Shown here: positions 60,741 to 64,000 of the stretch, one piece after another
Numbering within the stretch: position 1 is the first letter of the stretch
Layout: each line of letters starts with the position of its first letter
Assembly: GCF_023715685.1 (NCBI RefSeq)
Contig: NZ_JAMBOQ010000003.1
Span: 620,001-684,000, forward strand
Origin: Priestia aryabhattai
GTDB taxonomy: Bacteria > Bacillota > Bacilli > Bacillales > Bacillaceae_H
Reading direction: 5' to 3'
DNA length: 64,000 nucleotides
Translations under genes and position numbers: made by a program
The notes under the pieces: model-generated
What the model was told of the DNA's origin: nothing
The model's database searches: none
Seen by the model: the letters and a program-made list of their open reading frames with translations, nothing else

Positions 60741-62258
60741 ATGAGAGAAGACATACAAAAAATTGAGAAACAGTTTTATGAATACATGAATAAAATCAAA
60801 AGTTATCACGAGGCTATCGGAGTGATGTATTGGGATTTAAGGACGGGTGCTCCAAAAAAAGGGGCAGATCAACGTTCTGAAGTTATTGGCATGATGTCAT
60901 CAGACGCATTCAATCTTTCTGTTTCTGATGAAATGGCAGGTTTTATTGAAAAATTAACGAACCCCCAGTCACAGTCTTACATAAACGATATTACAAAAAA
61001 AGCAGTGGAAGAATGTAAAAAAGAATATGACTTAAATAAAAAGATTCCTCCGCATGAATATAAAGAATACGTTACGTTAACTTCAAAAGCTGAGTCGGTT
61101 TGGGAAGAAGCAAAAGAAAAAGCAGACTTTGCTTTATTTCAACCGTACCTTGAAAAAATTGTAGCGTTCAATCAGAAGTTTGTGGAGTATTGGGGGTATG
61201 AAGGAAACAAATATAACCGTTTATTGGACCTTTTTGAACCGGGGATGACGGTTGAAATCTTAGACGAGGTATTTGGAAAGCTACGGGAGCATATTGTGCC
61301 TCTTGTTCAGCGAATCGCCGGTTCAAATACAAAGCCGAATACGGAATTTTTATTCCGTACTTTCCCAAAAGAAGCGCAAAAGCAATTTAGTCTAGATGTG
61401 TTAAAAACACTTGGCTATGATTTTGAAGCGGGGCGACTTGATGAAACGGTCCATCCTTTTGCTACTGGTTTAAATCCGGGAGATGTGCGCATCACGACTA
61501 AATATGCCGAAAACGATTTCCGAACGGCTATTTTTGGAACGATTCACGAATGTGGACATGCTTTATATGAGCAGAATATTTCAAAGAATCTTGTTGGTAC
61601 GGTTCTATGTGAAGGTACTTCAATGGGAATTCATGAATCACAGTCGCTGTTTTTTGAGCAGTTTGTCGGGAAAAATAAAGCATTTTGGCAACATCATTAC
61701 GACGTACTAAAAAAGCATGCTCCGGGACAATTTGACGATGTAGGTTTAGATGATTTTTACCGAGGAGTAAATGAGGCAAAACCGTCTCTTATTCGTATTG
61801 AAGCAGATGAGTTAACGTATCCTCTTCATATTATGATTCGTTACGAGATTGAAAAAGGATTAATAAACGGGGAATATAAAGTCGAAGATTTACCGGAAAT
61901 TTGGAATGAGAAATACGAAGAATATTTAGGGGTTCGTCCAAGTCACGATGGAGAAGGTGTGCTTCAAGACGTACACTGGGCCGGAGGAAGCTTTGGGTAC
62001 TTCCCTTCCTATGCTCTGGGCTATATGTACGCAGCGCAGTTTAACCATACCATGTTAAAAGAATTGCCTAATTATGATGAACTTCTTGAAAAAGGAGATA
62101 TTTCGCCGATTACAAATTGGTTAACACAACATATTCACCAATACGGAAAAATGAAAAAACCTCTTGAAATTCTAAACGATGTGACGGGCGAAGGGTTAAA
62201 TGTAGATTATTTAATTCAATATCTAGAAGAGAAATATGGACAAATTTATCACGTATAA
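60741..62258 (+). CDS. ypwA: Carboxypeptidase of family M32 (YpwA)
   Basis: A 505-residue zinc or cobalt carboxypeptidase of the Taq carboxypeptidase family that trims C-terminal residues from peptides. The active-site motif HECGH (in IHECGHALYEQ, about residue 270) and the downstream HESQSLFFE metal ligand are intact; IRYEIEKGLINGE and GVRPSHDGEGVLQDVHW are family blocks. AAGGAGG precedes the start. It is monocistronic. Confidence 0.94.
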   Translation: MREDIQKIEKQFYEYMNKIKSYHEAIGVMYWDLRTGAPKKGADQRSEVIGMMSSDAFNLSVSDEMAGFIEKLTNPQSQSYINDITKKAVEECKKEYDLNKKIPPHEYKEYVTLTSKAESVWEEAKEKADFALFQPYLEKIVAFNQKFVEYWGYEGNKYNRLLDLFEPGMTVEILDEVFGKLREHIVPLVQRIAGSNTKPNTEFLFRTFPKEAQKQFSLDVLKTLGYDFEAGRLDETVHPFATGLNPGDVRITTKYAENDFRTAIFGTIHECGHALYEQNISKNLVGTVLCEGTSMGIHESQSLFFEQFVGKNKAFWQHHYDVLKKHAPGQFDDVGLDDFYRGVNEAKPSLIRIEADELTYPLHIMIRYEIEKGLINGEYKVEDLPEIWNEKYEEYLGVRPSHDGEGVLQDVHWAGGSFGYFPSYALGYMYAAQFNHTMLKELPNYDELLEKGDISPITNWLTQHIHQYGKMKKPLEILNDVTGEGLNVDYLIQYLEEKYGQIYHV

Positions 62259-62266
62259 AAAGTGCT

Positions 62267-62311
62267 ATAACCGAATATTATGTTTTGTATTGCAAGTAAA
62301 TGTTCGAAAAT
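62267..62311. promoter_or_regulatory. Inverted PurBox pair upstream of xpt
   Basis: ATAACCGAATATT (62267-62279) matches the PurR consensus AWWWCCGAACWWT at 12 of 13 positions. AATGTTCGAAAAT (62299-62311) matches it at 12 of 13 on the other strand. The two are inverted and 19 bp apart, fitting PurR control of xpt-pbuX as in B. subtilis. Confidence 0.7.
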
Positions 62312-62345
62312 ATCTTTTTTAGATATTTTCAAATAAAAGATTTGC

Positions 62346-62354
62346 TGATATAAT
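62346..62354 (+). promoter_or_regulatory. Extended -10 promoter of xpt-pbuX
   Basis: TGATATAAT is a consensus extended -10 element, 17 nt upstream of the aptamer. Confidence 0.7.
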
Positions 62355-62370
62355 ACAATTAACTCAATAA

Positions 62371-63154
<784 letters not shown>

Positions 63155-63155
63155 T

Positions 63156-64000
63156 ATGAATAAAGGAAAAGTCTTTTCACTTGGTTTACAGCATGTCTTA
63201 GCTATGTACGGAGGTGCGATTGTTGTTCCGCTTATTGTTGGAGGAGCCATTGGCTTGACTCAGCAGCAGCTTACGTATTTAGTGGCGATTGATTTATTTA
63301 TGTGCGGTGTGGCCACATTACTGCAAGTATGGAAAAATCGATTTTTTGGAATTGGTCTTCCAGTTGTATTAGGGTGTACGTTCACAGCCGTAGGACCTAT
63401 GATTTCAATTGGAGGTTCTTACGGCGTTTCCTCCATATATGGTTCTATTATCGTGGCTGGTTTACTCATTGTCCTTCTTTCTGCTTTTCTAGGTAAATTG
63501 GTTAAGTTTTTTCCGCCTTTAGTTACGGGTTCGGTCGTAACAATTATTGGAATTACGTTAATTCCTGTAGCGATTAAAGATTTAGCCGGAGGAGAAGGAA
63601 GTAAAGATTTTGGCAGCTTGAGCAATTTAGGCTTAGGTTTTGGCGTTTTGCTATTGATTATTGTTCTGTATCGATTTACAAAGGGATTTATGCGCTCCGT
63701 CTCCGTTTTATTAGGATTAGTTGTTGGAACAATTGCAGCGTCTTTTATGGGAAAAGTCGATTTTTCCGGCGTGAAAGAAGAAGCATGGATTCATATGCCA
63801 CATGTGTTTTACTTTGGGATGCCAACTTTTAATATTATGGCCATTCTGACAATGTTTCTTGTTTTACTCGTTGGAATTGTCGAGTCAACAGGCGTTTATT
63901 TTGCTGTTAGTGATATTTGTAAAAAAGAAGTGGATGAAAAAGATTTATCTAAAGGCTATCGTGCAGAAGGATTGGCGATTTTATTAGGCGGATTTTTTAA
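63156..64000 (+). CDS. pbuX: Xanthine permease PbuX (partial, runs off the window)
   Basis: The first 281 codons of an NCS2-family purine permease; the frame is still open at the window edge. It begins MNKGKVFSLGLQHVLAMYGG with the diagnostic QH motif and has about eight membrane helices here. The acidic helix LVGIVESTGVYFAVSDI, which binds substrate in this family, lies near residue 245. GGAGG lies upstream within the xpt end. It is controlled with xpt by the riboswitch and PurR sites. Confidence 0.93.
   Translation, partial: MNKGKVFSLGLQHVLAMYGGAIVVPLIVGGAIGLTQQQLTYLVAIDLFMCGVATLLQVWKNRFFGIGLPVVLGCTFTAVGPMISIGGSYGVSSIYGSIIVAGLLIVLLSAFLGKLVKFFPPLVTGSVVTIIGITLIPVAIKDLAGGEGSKDFGSLSNLGLGFGVLLLIIVLYRFTKGFMRSVSVLLGLVVGTIAASFMGKVDFSGVKEEAWIHMPHVFYFGMPTFNIMAILTMFLVLLVGIVESTGVYFAVSDICKKEVDEKDLSKGYRAEGLAILLGGFF

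Overview
The window looks like chromosomal DNA of a low-GC, endospore-forming Bacillaceae species, closest in gene content to Priestia (Bacillus) megaterium. This is a judgement from remembered families and gene order, not a database result. Supporting signs are AT-rich sequence, strong AGGAGG-type ribosome binding sites, many Rho-independent terminators, bacillithiol genes (bshA, bshB1), a B-type RNase P RNA, SAM and guanine riboswitches, and many sporulation genes (ypjB, sspM, cotH, cotB-like genes, cotD, a YhcN/YlaJ lipoprotein). The gene order largely follows the Bacillus subtilis ypjB to xpt-pbuX interval.

Layout. 1-3230: ctaG and ylbA-ylbB-ylbC, which belong to the cta/ylb region of B. 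subtilis and here abut the ypj region. 3315-11628: ypjB, a membrane zinc peptidase, ypjC, then a tight operon ypjD-dapB-mgsA-bshB1-bshA-cca-birA (lysine/cell-wall precursor, methylglyoxal, bacillithiol, tRNA CCA end and biotin control). 11640-13977: a structured leader followed by panBCD (pantothenate). 14180-23840: dinG, a degenerate secreted metallo-beta-lactamase-like gene, ypmA, ypmB, aspB, asnS, dnaD, nth, ypoC. 23876-30662: ponA-recU on the minus strand, then yppC, sspM, yppD, yppE, yppF and yppG with small genes between them.

30990-34693 is a spore-coat locus: a CotG-like Arg/Ser repeat protein, the coat kinase CotH and two CotB-like proteins. 34792-37359 is a SAM-riboswitch-controlled metI-metC operon. 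37397-44272 holds mostly minus-strand accessory genes (SIMPL-domain protein, putP, sporulation lipoprotein, a GGDEF protein) around cspD and several unnamed small genes. 44394-49814 is mrfA-mrfB (yprAB, DNA repair), cotD with a collagen-like repeat tail, ypsA and gpsB. 49872-50275 is rnpB.

50514-55853 carries a complete envelope-stress operon (liaI-like, liaH, liaF, liaS, liaR) and a GH13 alpha-glucosidase, placed between rnpB and ypsC where B. subtilis has nothing comparable. 56063-62258 holds ypsC, gene remnants (including a truncated sugar ABC permease), a second DinG-type helicase (ypvA) and the M32 carboxypeptidase ypwA. The window ends with xpt-pbuX behind two inverted PurBox-like sites and a guanine riboswitch; pbuX runs off the edge.

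Most genes are housekeeping. The points most worth a second look are the CotG/CotH/CotB kinase-substrate locus, the panBCD leader, a promoter-to-terminator unit upstream of cspD that may be a small RNA, paired TTTATGCA sites around putP, the lia/GH13 insertion, and the gene remnants at 57.5-58.1 kb. No CRISPR array, tRNA, complete insertion sequence or prophage was seen.
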